The notes below the pieces were generated by a model, which did not search any database, was not told where the DNA came from, and worked only from the letters and a program-made list of their open reading frames with translations. Source: Burkholderia diffusa (lineage in GTDB: Bacteria; Pseudomonadota; Gammaproteobacteria; Burkholderiales; Burkholderiaceae). Taken from it: a stretch of DNA of 64,000 bases. Positions 40,575 through 50,585 of this stretch are shown here, piece after piece (the stretch's first letter is position 1; each line of letters starts with the position of its first letter). The position numbers and the translations under genes are program-made. The DNA lies in contig NZ_CP013363.1 of assembly GCF_001718315.1 (NCBI RefSeq), forward strand, positions 682,001 to 746,000, read 5' to 3'.

Positions 40575-43500
40575 ATGCTACAAATGTCCCGGCGCCAGTT
40601 CCTGAAGGTGACGGCCACGTCGCTTGCCGGATCGAGTCTTGCCCTGATGGGCTTTTCTCCAACGGAAGCGCTCGCCGAGGTCCGACAGTACAAGCTGGCG
40701 CGCACAGTCGAAACGCGCAACACCTGCCCCTATTGCTCGGTGGGTTGCGGCATCCTGATGTACAGCCTCGGTGACGGCGCGAAGAACGCGCAGTCGAGCA
40801 TCATCCATATCGAAGGCGATCCCGACCATCCCGTCAACCGCGGCACGCTTTGCCCGAAGGGCGCGAGCCTGATCGACTTCATCCACAGCCCGAACCGCCT
40901 GACGCGTCCCGAATACCGGGCGCCTGGCTCGGACAAGTGGGAACCGATCTCGTGGAACGACGCGCTCGACCGGATCGCGAAGCTGATGAAGGCCGACCGC
41001 GATGCGAACTTCGTCGAGACGACCGAAGACGGTGCGAAGGTCAACCGCTGGCTGACTACCGGCATGCTGGCCGCGTCGGCGGGCAGCAACGAGGTCGGTT
41101 ACCTGACCCACAAGACCATCCGCAGTCTGGGGATGCTCGCGTTCGACAATCAGGCGCGTGTCTGACATGGCCCGACGGTGGCAGGTCTTGCCCCGACGTT
41201 TGGCCGTGGAGCGATGACGAACCATTGGGTCGACATCAAGAACGCGGACGTGATTCTCGTGATGGGCGGCAATGCAGCCGAGGCCCATCCGTGCGGTTTC
41301 AAGTGGGTAACGGAGGCGAAGGCGCACCGCAAGGCGCGGCTGATCGTCGTCGACCCGCGCTTCACGCGTACGGCCTCGGTGGCCGACTACTACGCGCCGA
41401 TCCGCACCGGCACCGACATCGTCTTCCTGGGCGGTGTGATCAACTATCTGCTGACGAACGACAAGATCCAGCATGAGTACGTGAAGAACTACACGGACTT
41501 CTCGTTCATCGTGCGCGAGGATTTCGCGTTCAACGACGGCATCTATTCCGGCTACGACGCGGAGAAGCACGCGTACCCGGACAAATCGAGCTGGGACTAC
41601 GAACGCGGCGACGACGGCTTCGTGAAGGTCGACCCGACGCTGCAGCATCCGCGCTGCGTATACAACCTGATGAAACAGCACTACGCGCGCTATACGCCGG
41701 ACATGGTCCAGCAGACGTGCGGCACGCCGAAGGAGAAATTCCTGAAGGTGTGCGAAATGCTCGCGACGACGGCCGTTCCCGGCCGCGCCGGCACGGTGCT
41801 GTACGCGCTCGGCTGGACCCACCATTCGATCGGCTCGCAGATCATCCGCACCGGCGCGATGGTGCAGCTGCTGCTCGGCAACATCGGCATCGCCGGCGGC
41901 GGGATGAATGCGCTGCGCGGCCACTCGAACATCCAGGGATTGACCGATCTCGGGCTGATGTCGAACCTGCTGCCGGGCTACATGACGCTGCCGATGCAGG
42001 CCGAGCAGGATTTCGACGGCTACATCAAGAAGCGCGCGCAGCAGCCGCTGCGGCCGAACCAGCTGAGCTACTGGAAGAACTACAAGGCCTTCCACGTCAG
42101 CTTCATGAAGTCGTGGTGGGGCGACGCAGCGACCGCCGAGAACAACTGGGCCTACGATTACCTGCCGAAGCTGGACAAGCAGTACGACCTGCTGCAGGCG
42201 ATCGAGCTGATGAATGCCGGCAAGATGAACGGCTACATCTGCCAGGGCTTCAATCCGCTCGCGGCGGCGCCGTCGAAGGTGAAGACGGCAGCGGGCCTCG
42301 CGAAGCTGAAATGGCTCGTGATCATGGATCCGCTCGCGACCGAGACGTCCGAGTTCTGGAAGCATCACGGCGACTACAACGACGTCGATGCGTCGAAGAT
42401 CCAAACCGAGGTGTTCCGTCTGCCGACCACGTGCTTCGCGGAGGAAAACGGCTCGCTCGTCAGTTCGAGCCGCGTGCTGCAATGGCACTGGAAGGGCGCT
42501 GAGCCGCCGGGCGAGGCGAGGAGCGACCTCGAGATCATGTCGGGGCTGTTCCTGCGCATGCGCAAGATGTACCAGACGGACGGCGGCAAGTATCCGGACC
42601 CGATCGTGAACCTCACGTGGCCGTATGCGAACCCTGAAAGCCCGACGCCCGAAGAGCTCGCGATGGAGTTCAACGGGCGCGCGCTGGCCGATCTGCCCGA
42701 TCCCAAGGATCCGACGAAAACGCTCGTGAAGAAGGGCGAGCAGCTTGCCGCATTCGCGCAGCTGAAGGACGACGGCACGACCGCGAGCGGCTGCTGGATC
42801 TTCTGCGGCGCGTGGACGCAGGCCGGCAACCAGATGGGGCGGCGCGACAATTCCGACCCGACCGGCATCGGCCAGACGCTGAACTGGGCATGGGCATGGC
42901 CGGCCAACCGGCGGATCCTGTACAACCGCGCATCGTGCGACGTGAGCGGCAAGCCGTTCGACCCGACCCGCAAGCTGATCGGCTGGAACGGCAGCGCGTG
43001 GAAGGGCGCCGACGTGCCGGACTTCAAGGCCGACGAGCCGCCCGAGAACGGGATGGGGCCGTTCATCATGAACCCGGAAGGCGTCGCGCGCTTCTTCGCC
43101 CGCGCGGGGATGAACGAAGGCCCGTTCCCCGAGCACTACGAGCCGTTCGAGACGCCGCTCGCGGCGAACCCGTTGCACCCCGACAACCCGCAGGCGCTGA
43201 ATAACCCGGCCGCTCGCGTGTTCCAGGACGACCGCGCGTCGTTCGGCAAGGCGTCGGAGTTCCCGCACGTCGCGACGACTTACCGGCTGACCGAGCATTT
43301 CCACTACTGGACCAAGCATGCGCGGCTGAACGCGATCATCCAGCCCGAGCAATTCGTCGAGATCGGCGAAGATCTCGCGAAGGAAGTCGGCGTCGCGCAT
43401 GGCGATCGTGTGAAGGTGTCGTCCAAGCGCGGCTACATCGTGGCGGTCGCGCTCGTCACGAAGCGGATCAAGCCGCTGACGATCGAGGGCAAGAAGGTCC

Positions 43501-43646
43501 AGACGGTCGGCGTCCCGTTGCACTGGGGCTTCAAGGGTCTGACAAAGCCCGGCTATCTCGCCAATACCCTGACTCCGTCCGTAGGCGACGGCAACTCGTA
43601 CACACCGGAATTCAAGTCGTTCCTGGTGAAGGTCGAAAAGGCGTAA
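40575..43646 (+). CDS. fdoG: formate dehydrogenase major subunit, selenocysteine-containing
   Basis: A 1023-codon molybdopterin enzyme oxidising formate at the periplasmic face. It has a Tat signal [20 protein letters not shown], [4Fe-4S] ligands C51, C54, C58 and C93, and an in-frame TGA at 41163-41165 (residue 197) within [19 protein letters not shown]. That context matches selenocysteine in E. coli FdnG/FdoG, so TGA is read as Sec and the two open frames are one gene. A SECIS hairpin follows, and selA, selB and selC lie downstream. The C-terminal cofactor-binding domain runs to 43646. Confidence 0.96.
41163..41205 (+). promoter_or_regulatory. SECIS element with Sec codon of fdoG
   Basis: After TGA, the RNA forms a stem with GGUGGCA against UGCCCC around the apical loop GGUCU, the same loop sequence and bulged-U layout as E. 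coli fdhF and fdnG SECIS hairpins. SelB binds this structure to deliver Sec-tRNA to the UGA. Confidence 0.85.
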
Positions 43647-43656
43647 GGGGGAAGAG

Positions 43657-44571
43657 ATGGCATTGCAATCGCTGGATATCAAGCGCGTCTCGGCCACCAC
43701 GACGCCACCGCCCACGGTGCGCGAACCGGTGACTGGGAGCGTCGCGAAGCTGATCGACGTATCGAAGTGCATCGGCTGCAAGGCATGCCAGACGGCATGC
43801 ATGGAGTGGAACGACCTGCGCGACGAAGTCGGCACCAACGTCGGCGTGTACGACAACCCGGCCGACCTCACCGAGCACTCGTGGACGGTCATGCGGTTCT
43901 CCGAATACGAGAACCCGGCAGGCGACCTCGAGTGGCTGATCCGCAAGGACGGCTGCATGCACTGCGAGGATCCGGGCTGCCTGAAGGCGTGTCCGTCGCC
44001 GGGCGCGATCGTGCAGTACAACAACGGGATCGTCGATTTCCACGAGGAGAACTGCATCGGTTGCGGCTATTGCGTGACCGGCTGCCCGTTCAACGTTCCG
44101 CGGATCTCGAAGAAGGATCATCGCGCATACAAGTGCACGCTCTGCTCCGACCGCGTCGCGGTCGGCCAGGAACCGGCCTGCGTGAAGACCTGCCCGACGG
44201 GCGCGATCGTGTTCGGCACCAAGGAGGACATGAAGCAGCACGCCGCCGAGCGGATCGAAGACCTGAAGGAGCGCGGCTTCGAGCATGCGGGGCTGTACGA
44301 CCCGCAGGGCGTCGGCGGCACGCACGTGATGTACGTGCTGCACCACGCGGACAAACCGTCGCTGTACCACGGGCTGCCCGACAATCCGTCGATCAGCCCG
44401 ATGGTGAAGCTGTGGAAGGGCATCGCGAAGCCGCTCGCGGTCGCCGGCCTCGCGCTGACCGCGCTGGCCGGGTTCTTCCACTACACCCGGGTCGGTCCGA
44501 ACGAGGTCAGCGAGGACGAGGAAGCCGCCGCCCGCGACGAGGCGCGACGCATCAAGGAGGACGCAAAATGA
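43657..44571 (+). CDS. fdoH: formate dehydrogenase iron-sulfur subunit
   Basis: A 304-residue four-cluster ferredoxin-type subunit carrying electrons from FdoG to the membrane cytochrome. Cysteine clusters include [44 protein letters not shown] and [23 protein letters not shown]-terminal membrane helix ([20 protein letters not shown]) anchors it. GGGGAAGAG precedes the ATG. The stop overlaps fdoI by ATGA. Confidence 0.95.
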   Translation: MALQSLDIKRVSATTTPPPTVREPVTGSVAKLIDVSKCIGCKACQTACMEWNDLRDEVGTNVGVYDNPADLTEHSWTVMRFSEYENPAGDLEWLIRKDGCMHCEDPGCLKACPSPGAIVQYNNGIVDFHEENCIGCGYCVTGCPFNVPRISKKDHRAYKCTLCSDRVAVGQEPACVKTCPTGAIVFGTKEDMKQHAAERIEDLKERGFEHAGLYDPQGVGGTHVMYVLHHADKPSLYHGLPDNPSISPMVKLWKGIAKPLAVAGLALTALAGFFHYTRVGPNEVSEDEEAAARDEARRIKEDAK

Positions 44572-45194
44572 AGCACGACGACCCCAACCTGATCGTCCGC
44601 TACACGCCGAACGAGCGCACGAACCACTGGATCACCGCGATCACGTTCGTGCTGCTCGCGCTGTCCGGGCTCGCGCTGTTCCATCCGTCGATGTTCTGGC
44701 TCACCGCGCTGTTCGGCGGCGGCCAGTGGACGCGGATCCTGCATCCGTTCGTCGGTCTCGTGATGTTCGTGTCGTTCGCGATTCTCGTGGTGCGCTTCTG
44801 GCACCACAACGCGCTCGACGCGGACGACCGGCAATGGCTGAAGCAGATCGACGACGTGCTGACCAACCGGGAAGACAAGCTGCCGCCCGTCGGCCGCTAT
44901 AACGCCGGACAGAAGCTGCTATTCTTCACGTTGGTGGCGTGCCTGGTGTTGCTCCTGCTGTCGGGGATCGTGATCTGGCGGCGCTACTTCTCGTTCTACT
45001 TCCCGATCGGGGCGATTCGCGCGGCCGCTGTCGTGCATGCCGTGGCGGCCTTCGTGCTGATCGCGAGCATCATCGTGCATATTTACGCGGCGTTGTGGGT
45101 GAAAGGCTCGATCGGGGCGATGGTGCGCGGCACCGTCACGCTGGGCTGGGCCCGCAAGCATCACCCGAAGTGGTTCCGTGAAAGCGTGAAGTAA
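44568..45194 (+). CDS. fdoI: formate dehydrogenase cytochrome b556 subunit
   Basis: A 208-residue four-helix membrane protein passing electrons to quinone. It starts with [19 protein letters not shown], whose His is a heme ligand; further heme-type His residues lie in [10 protein letters not shown] and [27 protein letters not shown] lies 6 bases before the ATG. A terminator follows. Confidence 0.95.
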   Translation: MKHDDPNLIVRYTPNERTNHWITAITFVLLALSGLALFHPSMFWLTALFGGGQWTRILHPFVGLVMFVSFAILVVRFWHHNALDADDRQWLKQIDDVLTNREDKLPPVGRYNAGQKLLFFTLVACLVLLLLSGIVIWRRYFSFYFPIGAIRAAAVVHAVAAFVLIASIIVHIYAALWVKGSIGAMVRGTVTLGWARKHHPKWFRESVK

Positions 45195-45259
45195 CGCACC
45201 GGAGCGGGGCGGTACGTCGATTGCTGCGTATCGTCCCGCCACCGCCGGAATCGCCTGGA

Positions 45260-45289
45260 AAGCGCCGATCCGTCGGCGCTTGTTTTTTT
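45260..45289 (+). terminator. intrinsic terminator between fdoI and fdhE
   Basis: AAGCGCCGA (45260-45268) pairs with TCGGCGCTT (45273-45281) around TCCG, then G and seven T residues. It ends 13 bp before the fdhE GTG, so partial readthrough would set the level of fdhE-selA-selB. Confidence 0.92.
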
Positions 45290-45302
45290 GGATGACATTT
45301 TC

Positions 45303-46238
45303 GTGACACAACGCATTCTCGAACCGACCGAGATCTCGACGCTCGATCATTCGGCCATTCCGCGCTTTCGGCTGCCGGAGCGCGGCACCGTGTTTGCCGC
45401 GCGTGCCGCAAGGCTGCGCAAGCTCGCCGACCTGAACCCGATCAGCGGCTACCTGCGGCTGATGGCGACCGTCGCCGATGCGCAGCACGCGACGCTGCAG
45501 GCGCTGAACCTGCCGATGCCGTCGCCCGAAGCGATCGCGCGTGCGCAGCAGCATTCCATGCCGCTCGTGCCGGCGCTCGACGGCGAGCGCAACCCGCAGT
45601 GGCGGGCCGTGCTGTATGAACTGCTCGACCGCGTCGAAAGCGCCGGGCTCGTCAATCCGTCGCTCGCGAAGCTGCTCGACCGGCTGCGCCTGATGGCGCC
45701 TGCCGAACTCGACGCGCAGGCCGACGCGATCCTCGCGCTGCGCTTCGCCGAAGTCGATCCGGCCACCGCGCCGTTCCTGATGGCCGCGCTGCAGGTCGTC
45801 TGGACCGACCTCGCGAGCCGCGTCGCACCGGCCGACGTCCCGTATCTCGACCAGCCGGGGCTGTGCCCCGTGTGCGGCACGCATCCGGTCGCGAGCGTCG
45901 TGCGCGTCGGGGGCCAGTTCCAGGGCTACCGTTTCCTGCAGTGCGGGCTGTGCACGACCGAGTGGCACATGGTGCGCACGAAATGTTCGCACTGCGACTC
46001 GACCAAGGGCATCGCCTACCACGGGATCGAGGGCGGCAGCGAAGCCGTCAAGGCCGAGTCGTGCGACGAATGCAAGACCTATCGCAAGATCGGCTACCAG
46101 GAGAAGGACTACGAGTTCGAGCCGCTGGCGGACGATCTCGCGAGCCTCACACTCGACCTGCTGATGAACGAAGCCGGCTACCAGCGCAGTTCGCCGAACC
46201 CGCTGCTGTGGCCGGACATGTCGCGCGACGCGGAGTGA
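45303..46238 (+). CDS. fdhE: formate dehydrogenase accessory protein
   Basis: A 311-residue cytoplasmic chaperone needed for maturation of formate dehydrogenases. Two rubredoxin-like CxxC centres lie in [13 protein letters not shown] and [20 protein letters not shown], with a further CDECKTY. I chose GTG 45303 (MTQRILEP) because GGATGA is 7 bases upstream and it is the family start; a TTG at 45288 would overlap the terminator T-run. Confidence 0.93.
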   Translation: MTQRILEPTEISTLDHSAIPRFRLPERGTVFAARAARLRKLADLNPISGYLRLMATVADAQHATLQALNLPMPSPEAIARAQQHSMPLVPALDGERNPQWRAVLYELLDRVESAGLVNPSLAKLLDRLRLMAPAELDAQADAILALRFAEVDPATAPFLMAALQVVWTDLASRVAPADVPYLDQPGLCPVCGTHPVASVVRVGGQFQGYRFLQCGLCTTEWHMVRTKCSHCDSTKGIAYHGIEGGSEAVKAESCDECKTYRKIGYQEKDYEFEPLADDLASLTLDLLMNEAGYQRSSPNPLLWPDMSRDAE

Positions 46239-46314
46239 CGGCGCGCAGCCGGGGCGGGCGCACGCGCGCCGGTGCCGGTTGCCCTGCCACGCAAGGAAAT
46301 GGAGCCACCATTAC

Positions 46315-47754
46315 GTGACCGACCCGGGCTTGAATGAACTGAATGCTGTCCTCGCGCGCGTGCCGTCCGTTGAGCGCGTGTTGACGTCGGCGCCGCTGCA
46401 GCCGCTGCTCGCCGACTACGGCCGCACCCGCGTGCTGAACGCGGTGCGTGCCGAACTCGAACGCTGGCGCACCGCCGCCCAGCAGAATCCGCCGGCGGCC
46501 GAGCCGTTTGACGAGCTGCGCATCGCCGCCGCGGTTGCCCGCACACTGGCCGCACAGAACGCGGGCGCCTTGCGCTCGGTGTTCAACCTGACGGGCACCG
46601 TGCTGCATACCAATCTCGGGCGCGCGTTGTTGCCCGACGACGCGGTGCGCGCGGTGGTCGACGCGCTCACCCGGCCCGTCAACCTCGAATTCGATCTCGC
46701 CACCGGCCGCCGCGGCGATCGCGACGACCTGATCGATGATCTGTTGTGCGAACTGACCGGTGCGGAAGCCGCGACCGTCGTCAACAACAATGCGGCAGCC
46801 GTGTTGCTGGCGCTGTCCGCGCTCGCGCCGAAACGCGAAGTGATCGTGTCGCGCGGCGAGCTGGTCGAGATCGGCGGCGCATTCCGCATTCCCGACATCA
46901 TGAGTCGTGCGGGCGCGAAGCTGCGCGAGGTCGGCACGACCAACCGCACCCATCTGCGCGATTACGCGGATGCAATCGGGCCGCGCACCGCGATTCTGAT
47001 GAAGGTGCACTGCAGCAACTATGCGATCAGCGGGTTCACGAAGGAAGTGACGACGGCCGAGCTCGCGCCGCTCGCGCACGAGCACGGGCTGCCGGTCGTC
47101 GTCGATCTCGGCAGCGGCACGCTTGCCGATCTGTCGCAATGGGGCCTGCCGCACGAGACGACCGTGCAGGAAACCGTCGCGGCCGGCGCGAATCTCGTCA
47201 CATTCAGCGGCGACAAGCTGCTCGGTGGGCCGCAGGCCGGCCTGATCGTCGGGGATCGCGCGCTCGTCGCCAAGATCAAGAAACACCCGCTCAAGCGTGC
47301 GCTGCGCGTCGGCAAGCTGACGCTCGCCGCGCTCGAGCCCGTGCTGCGGCTCTATCAGGCGCCGGAATTCCTGCGCGAGCGGCTCACCACGTTGCGCCTG
47401 CTGACGCGGCCGCAGCGCGACATCGCCGACGCGGCGGAGCGCGTGCGCCCGGCGTTGCAGGCCGCGCTCGGCAGCGGCTTCGACGTGACGGTCGAGCCGA
47501 TGTTCAGCCAGATCGGCAGCGGCGCGCTGCCGGTCGACCAGCTGCCGAGTGCCGGGCTCGTCGTGCGCACGCCGGACGGCAAGCGCAGTGGACGTGCGCT
47601 CGCGCTGCTCGAGCAGCGACTGCGCGAATGGCCGCGTCCGGTGATCGGCCGCATCGCCGACAATGCGCTTCGGCTCGACCTGCGTTGCGTCGAGGCGGCA
47701 GATGAGGCGGCATTCGTCGCGCAATGCATGCAGGTCGCGGGGCCCGCTGCATGA
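46315..47754 (+). CDS. selA: L-seryl-tRNA(Sec) selenium transferase
   Basis: A 479-residue PLP enzyme converting Ser-tRNA(Sec) to Sec-tRNA(Sec) using selenophosphate. The PLP lysine is K301 in [34 protein letters not shown] and [12 protein letters not shown] are conserved. I chose GTG 46315 ([10 protein letters not shown]); an upstream in-frame ATG at 46279 gives a Cys/His-rich extension unlike the family. The stop overlaps selB. Confidence 0.95.
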   Translation: MTDPGLNELNAVLARVPSVERVLTSAPLQPLLADYGRTRVLNAVRAELERWRTAAQQNPPAAEPFDELRIAAAVARTLAAQNAGALRSVFNLTGTVLHTNLGRALLPDDAVRAVVDALTRPVNLEFDLATGRRGDRDDLIDDLLCELTGAEAATVVNNNAAAVLLALSALAPKREVIVSRGELVEIGGAFRIPDIMSRAGAKLREVGTTNRTHLRDYADAIGPRTAILMKVHCSNYAISGFTKEVTTAELAPLAHEHGLPVVVDLGSGTLADLSQWGLPHETTVQETVAAGANLVTFSGDKLLGGPQAGLIVGDRALVAKIKKHPLKRALRVGKLTLAALEPVLRLYQAPEFLRERLTTLRLLTRPQRDIADAAERVRPALQAALGSGFDVTVEPMFSQIGSGALPVDQLPSAGLVVRTPDGKRSGRALALLEQRLREWPRPVIGRIADNALRLDLRCVEAADEAAFVAQCMQVAGPAA

Positions 47755-49676
47755 TCGTCGGTACCGCGGGACATATCGATCACGGCAAGACGACGCTCGT
47801 GCGGGCGCTGACCGGCGTGGACACCGACCGGTTGAAGGAAGAGAAGGCGCGCGGCATCTCCATCGAGCTCGGTTATGCGTATACGCCGCTCGAGAACGGT
47901 GACGTGCTTGGCCTGATCGACGTGCCGGGCCACGAGAAGCTGATTCATACGATGGCGGCCGGCGCGTGCGGGATCGACTTCGCGCTGCTCGTGATTGCCG
48001 CCGACGATGGCGTGATGCCGCAGACCCGCGAGCACCTCGCGATCCTGCAACTGCTTGGCGTCGCGCATGGCGCGGTCGCGCTGACGAAGTGCGATCGCGT
48101 CGACACCGCACGCCTGTCGGCCGTGCGCGACGAGATCGCCACGTGGCTGCACGGCACGACGCTCGATGGCGCGCCGATCTTCGAAACCTGCGCGACGCGC
48201 GAGGACGATCCGGGTGTCGCCGCATTGAAGCGTCATCTCGCCGATGCGGCGCTCGCGTGGCGTACACGCCGCGACGACGGCCTGTTCCGGCTCGCGGTCG
48301 ATCGCGTATTCACGCTCGCCGGGCAGGGCACCGTCGTGACCGGTACCGCATTCGCGGGCCGCGTGGCGACCGGCGACACGCTCGCGGTCGTGCGCACCGG
48401 CGCCGCCGCTCGCGTGCGCGGCATCCATGCGCAGAACCGGCCGGTCGGCGCGGGCCGCGCGGGCGAGCGCTGCGCGCTCAACCTGGCCGGCGTCGACAAG
48501 GCGGACGTCGAGCGTGGCGATACCGTCGCGGATGCGCGGCTGGTCGCGACGTCGCCGCGTCTCGACGTCGACCTGACGCTGCTCGCCGATGCGGGGCTCT
48601 CGCTGACGCACTGGGCGCCGCTGCACGTGCATCTCGGCACGCTGCATCGCGTCGCGCACGTCGCGCTGCTCGACGGCGATACGCTCGCGGCCGGCCAGAA
48701 GATGCGCGTACAACTGGTATTCGACGAACCCGTGTTCGCGCTGCCGGGCGATCGCTTCATCGTCCGCAATCCGCAGGCGACGCGTACCGTTGGCGGCGGT
48801 CGCGTGCTGGATCCGTTCGGTCCCGCGCGCAAGCGCCGCACGCCCGCGCGTCGCGCATGGCTCGACGCGCTGGCCGTGTGGCTCGACGAAGGGCGGCTCG
48901 ATGCGCTGCTTGCGCAGGCACCGCTCGGTATCGCCCGCGCGATGCTGACGCACCTGACGGGTTTCGCGCCCGACGCGCTCGCGTTGCCGGATGACGCCGT
49001 GGCGATCGGCCAGCGCGAGCGGGCGTCGAACGACGGCACGGTAATCGCGCGAGCGCACTGGCATGCACTGCAGGCGCGGGCGATCGATACGCTGCGCGCG
49101 TATCACGAGCGCATGCCGGACGAGCAGGGGCTCGATGCGGCACGCCTGCGACGGATGGCGGCGCCGCTCGTCGGCGACGCACTGTGGCGCGCATTGGTCG
49201 ATGCGCTGGTCGATGGCGGGGAGGTTGCGCGAAGCGGGCCGTGGCTGCATCTGCCGTCGCATTCGGTGAGTTTCGATGCGCGCGAGGAAGCGTTGGCGCA
49301 GCAACTGCTGCCGCTGATTCATGCAGGGCGCTTCGATCCGCCGTGGGTCCGCGATTTGGCGCGCGACACGGGCGCGGCCGAGGATGTCGTGCGCACGCTA
49401 CTGCGCAAGCTCGCGCGGCGCGGCGACGTGCATCAGGTCGTGCGCGACCTGTTCTATCACGCGGATGTCGTGCGCGAGCTGGCCGGGCTGGTGGCGCTTC
49501 TCGCACCGACGCGCGGCGGCGGGCTCGATGCGGCGACTTTCCGCGACGCGACCGGGCTCGGCCGCAAGCGGGCGATCCAGATTCTCGAATTCTTCGATCG
49601 GGTTGGGTATACTCGCTTCCACCGCGATCTTCACTTCCTGCGGCCTGACAGCGGTTGGGTGGGTATACAGGCGTAG
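47751..49676 (+). CDS. selB: selenocysteine-specific elongation factor
   Basis: A 641-residue EF-Tu-like GTPase: G1 [14 protein letters not shown]3 [13 protein letters not shown]4 TKCD. Domains II and III follow, then C-terminal winged helices (to 641, including [20 protein letters not shown]) that bind the SECIS hairpin. The ATG overlaps the selA stop (ATGA). tRNA-Sec follows only 28 bp after the stop, so one transcript may cover selA-selB-selC. Confidence 0.96.
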   Translation: MIVGTAGHIDHGKTTLVRALTGVDTDRLKEEKARGISIELGYAYTPLENGDVLGLIDVPGHEKLIHTMAAGACGIDFALLVIAADDGVMPQTREHLAILQLLGVAHGAVALTKCDRVDTARLSAVRDEIATWLHGTTLDGAPIFETCATREDDPGVAALKRHLADAALAWRTRRDDGLFRLAVDRVFTLAGQGTVVTGTAFAGRVATGDTLAVVRTGAAARVRGIHAQNRPVGAGRAGERCALNLAGVDKADVERGDTVADARLVATSPRLDVDLTLLADAGLSLTHWAPLHVHLGTLHRVAHVALLDGDTLAAGQKMRVQLVFDEPVFALPGDRFIVRNPQATRTVGGGRVLDPFGPARKRRTPARRAWLDALAVWLDEGRLDALLAQAPLGIARAMLTHLTGFAPDALALPDDAVAIGQRERASNDGTVIARAHWHALQARAIDTLRAYHERMPDEQGLDAARLRRMAAPLVGDALWRALVDALVDGGEVARSGPWLHLPSHSVSFDAREEALAQQLLPLIHAGRFDPPWVRDLARDTGAAEDVVRTLLRKLARRGDVHQVVRDLFYHADVVRELAGLVALLAPTRGGGLDAATFRDATGLGRKRAIQILEFFDRVGYTRFHRDLHFLRPDSGWVGIQA

Positions 49677-49704
49677 GCGCTCGTTGTTCTTTTGTTTTTC
49701 CCAC

Positions 49705-49800
49705 GGAAGGCATTCGTATCCGGTGGTACGGCCGGGCTTCAAACCCGGTTGGGGGTGTCAGACACTCCCGGGTCAGTTCGACTCTGGCTGCCTTCCGCCA
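49705..49800 (+). tRNA. selC: tRNA-Sec (UCA anticodon)
   Basis: A 96-base gene with encoded CCA. The 8-bp-type acceptor is GGAAGGCA-like, pairing with the 3' TGCCTTCC. The anticodon TCA is at 49739-49741 in loop CTTCAAA on stem CCGGG/CCCGG. There is a long variable arm (GGGTGTCAGACACTCCC) and the T loop GTTCGACTC. These are the defining features of bacterial selenocysteine tRNA, and the layout closely matches E. coli selC. Confidence 0.97.
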
Positions 49801-49849
49801 CAACGCTTTTAGCTGGGCGAGCCGTGTAGCCCGGCGGCCCGTTTAGTTT

Positions 49850-50470
49850 CCGCAAATTTGCACATTTTCCGCAAAAGCATCATTTGGTTGGCTTCACCTT
49901 GTCTCCGCGCCGATTGCGCACGTATCCTGACGTTGCGGTGCGCGCGCGGGCCGTTTCGCAGATGCGCCGGGCCGCCTGACGAAGTGATCCGTTGAATTGG
50001 CAACGCTGGAGTTAGTGTGACCTGGCAACTTGGAACAGCCGCCGCCGAATTGGCATCAGCTTGAACCAACCTGCCTCCCCGATTCCCGGGGCGGTTCATC
50101 AAGAGCTTGCAATGTCAGTGTGGCTCACGAGCGGCGTAATGAGGAAAGTCGCTCGCGGCAAGAGCACAGCGTGCGCGTAATCGATGCCCAGTACATTGGA
50201 TGCGTGCGCAACAATATACCTTTCATCCCAAGCCGGGGGCGCGACTTTAATGCCCGTTTTCCGGGGTTGTGGAGGCTGTCCATATTGAGCCTTGGCGCAC
50301 GCCTATGCCGCGCTTCAACACCATCGTCTAGAGCTCAGCGCACTTCGCTGAAACACCTCGCCAGCGGCCTGCCGCCGTTCAGTCCCGCAGCCTGACCTTC
50401 GCCGTCCCGCATTAGCGGAATAGCCGGACACGAATAGCGCACGAGCGGACACCATTAGCAGTATCTGCGA
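49850..50470. mobile_element. insertion-sequence debris beside selC (no intact transposase)
   Basis: This 785-bp gene-free gap (49801-50585) differs from its neighbours: AT-rich near 49845-49890, and without the codon bias of this genome. It carries three TTGGCA/TGGCA repeats about 26 bp apart, at 49994-50010, 50022-50036 and 50047-50060, and two related 16-base copies (CGGACAC-AATAGC type) at 50423-50438 and 50443-50459. Serial repeats of this kind occur at IS21-like ends. tRNA-Sec genes are frequent insertion sites. Open frames here resemble nothing I know. Confidence 0.45.
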
Positions 50471-50585
50471 ACTTCAACACCCGCCGTGCGGCTAGCCGGA
50501 TTGGCGATGTGGGGGCCGTGAGAGCTTGACCGACCCAATGCGATCGAGTTCGAGGTGCCAGATGGCCGACGCTTGCAAGAACGCC

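Noticed and set aside
40578-44057. 1159-residue antisense frame over fdoG/fdoH
   Set aside because: Antisense to genes with intact catalytic motifs; stop-free only because of GC bias.
50030-50395. 121-residue open frame after selC
   Set aside because: No similarity, no codon bias of this genome and no ribosome site; lies in insertion-sequence debris.
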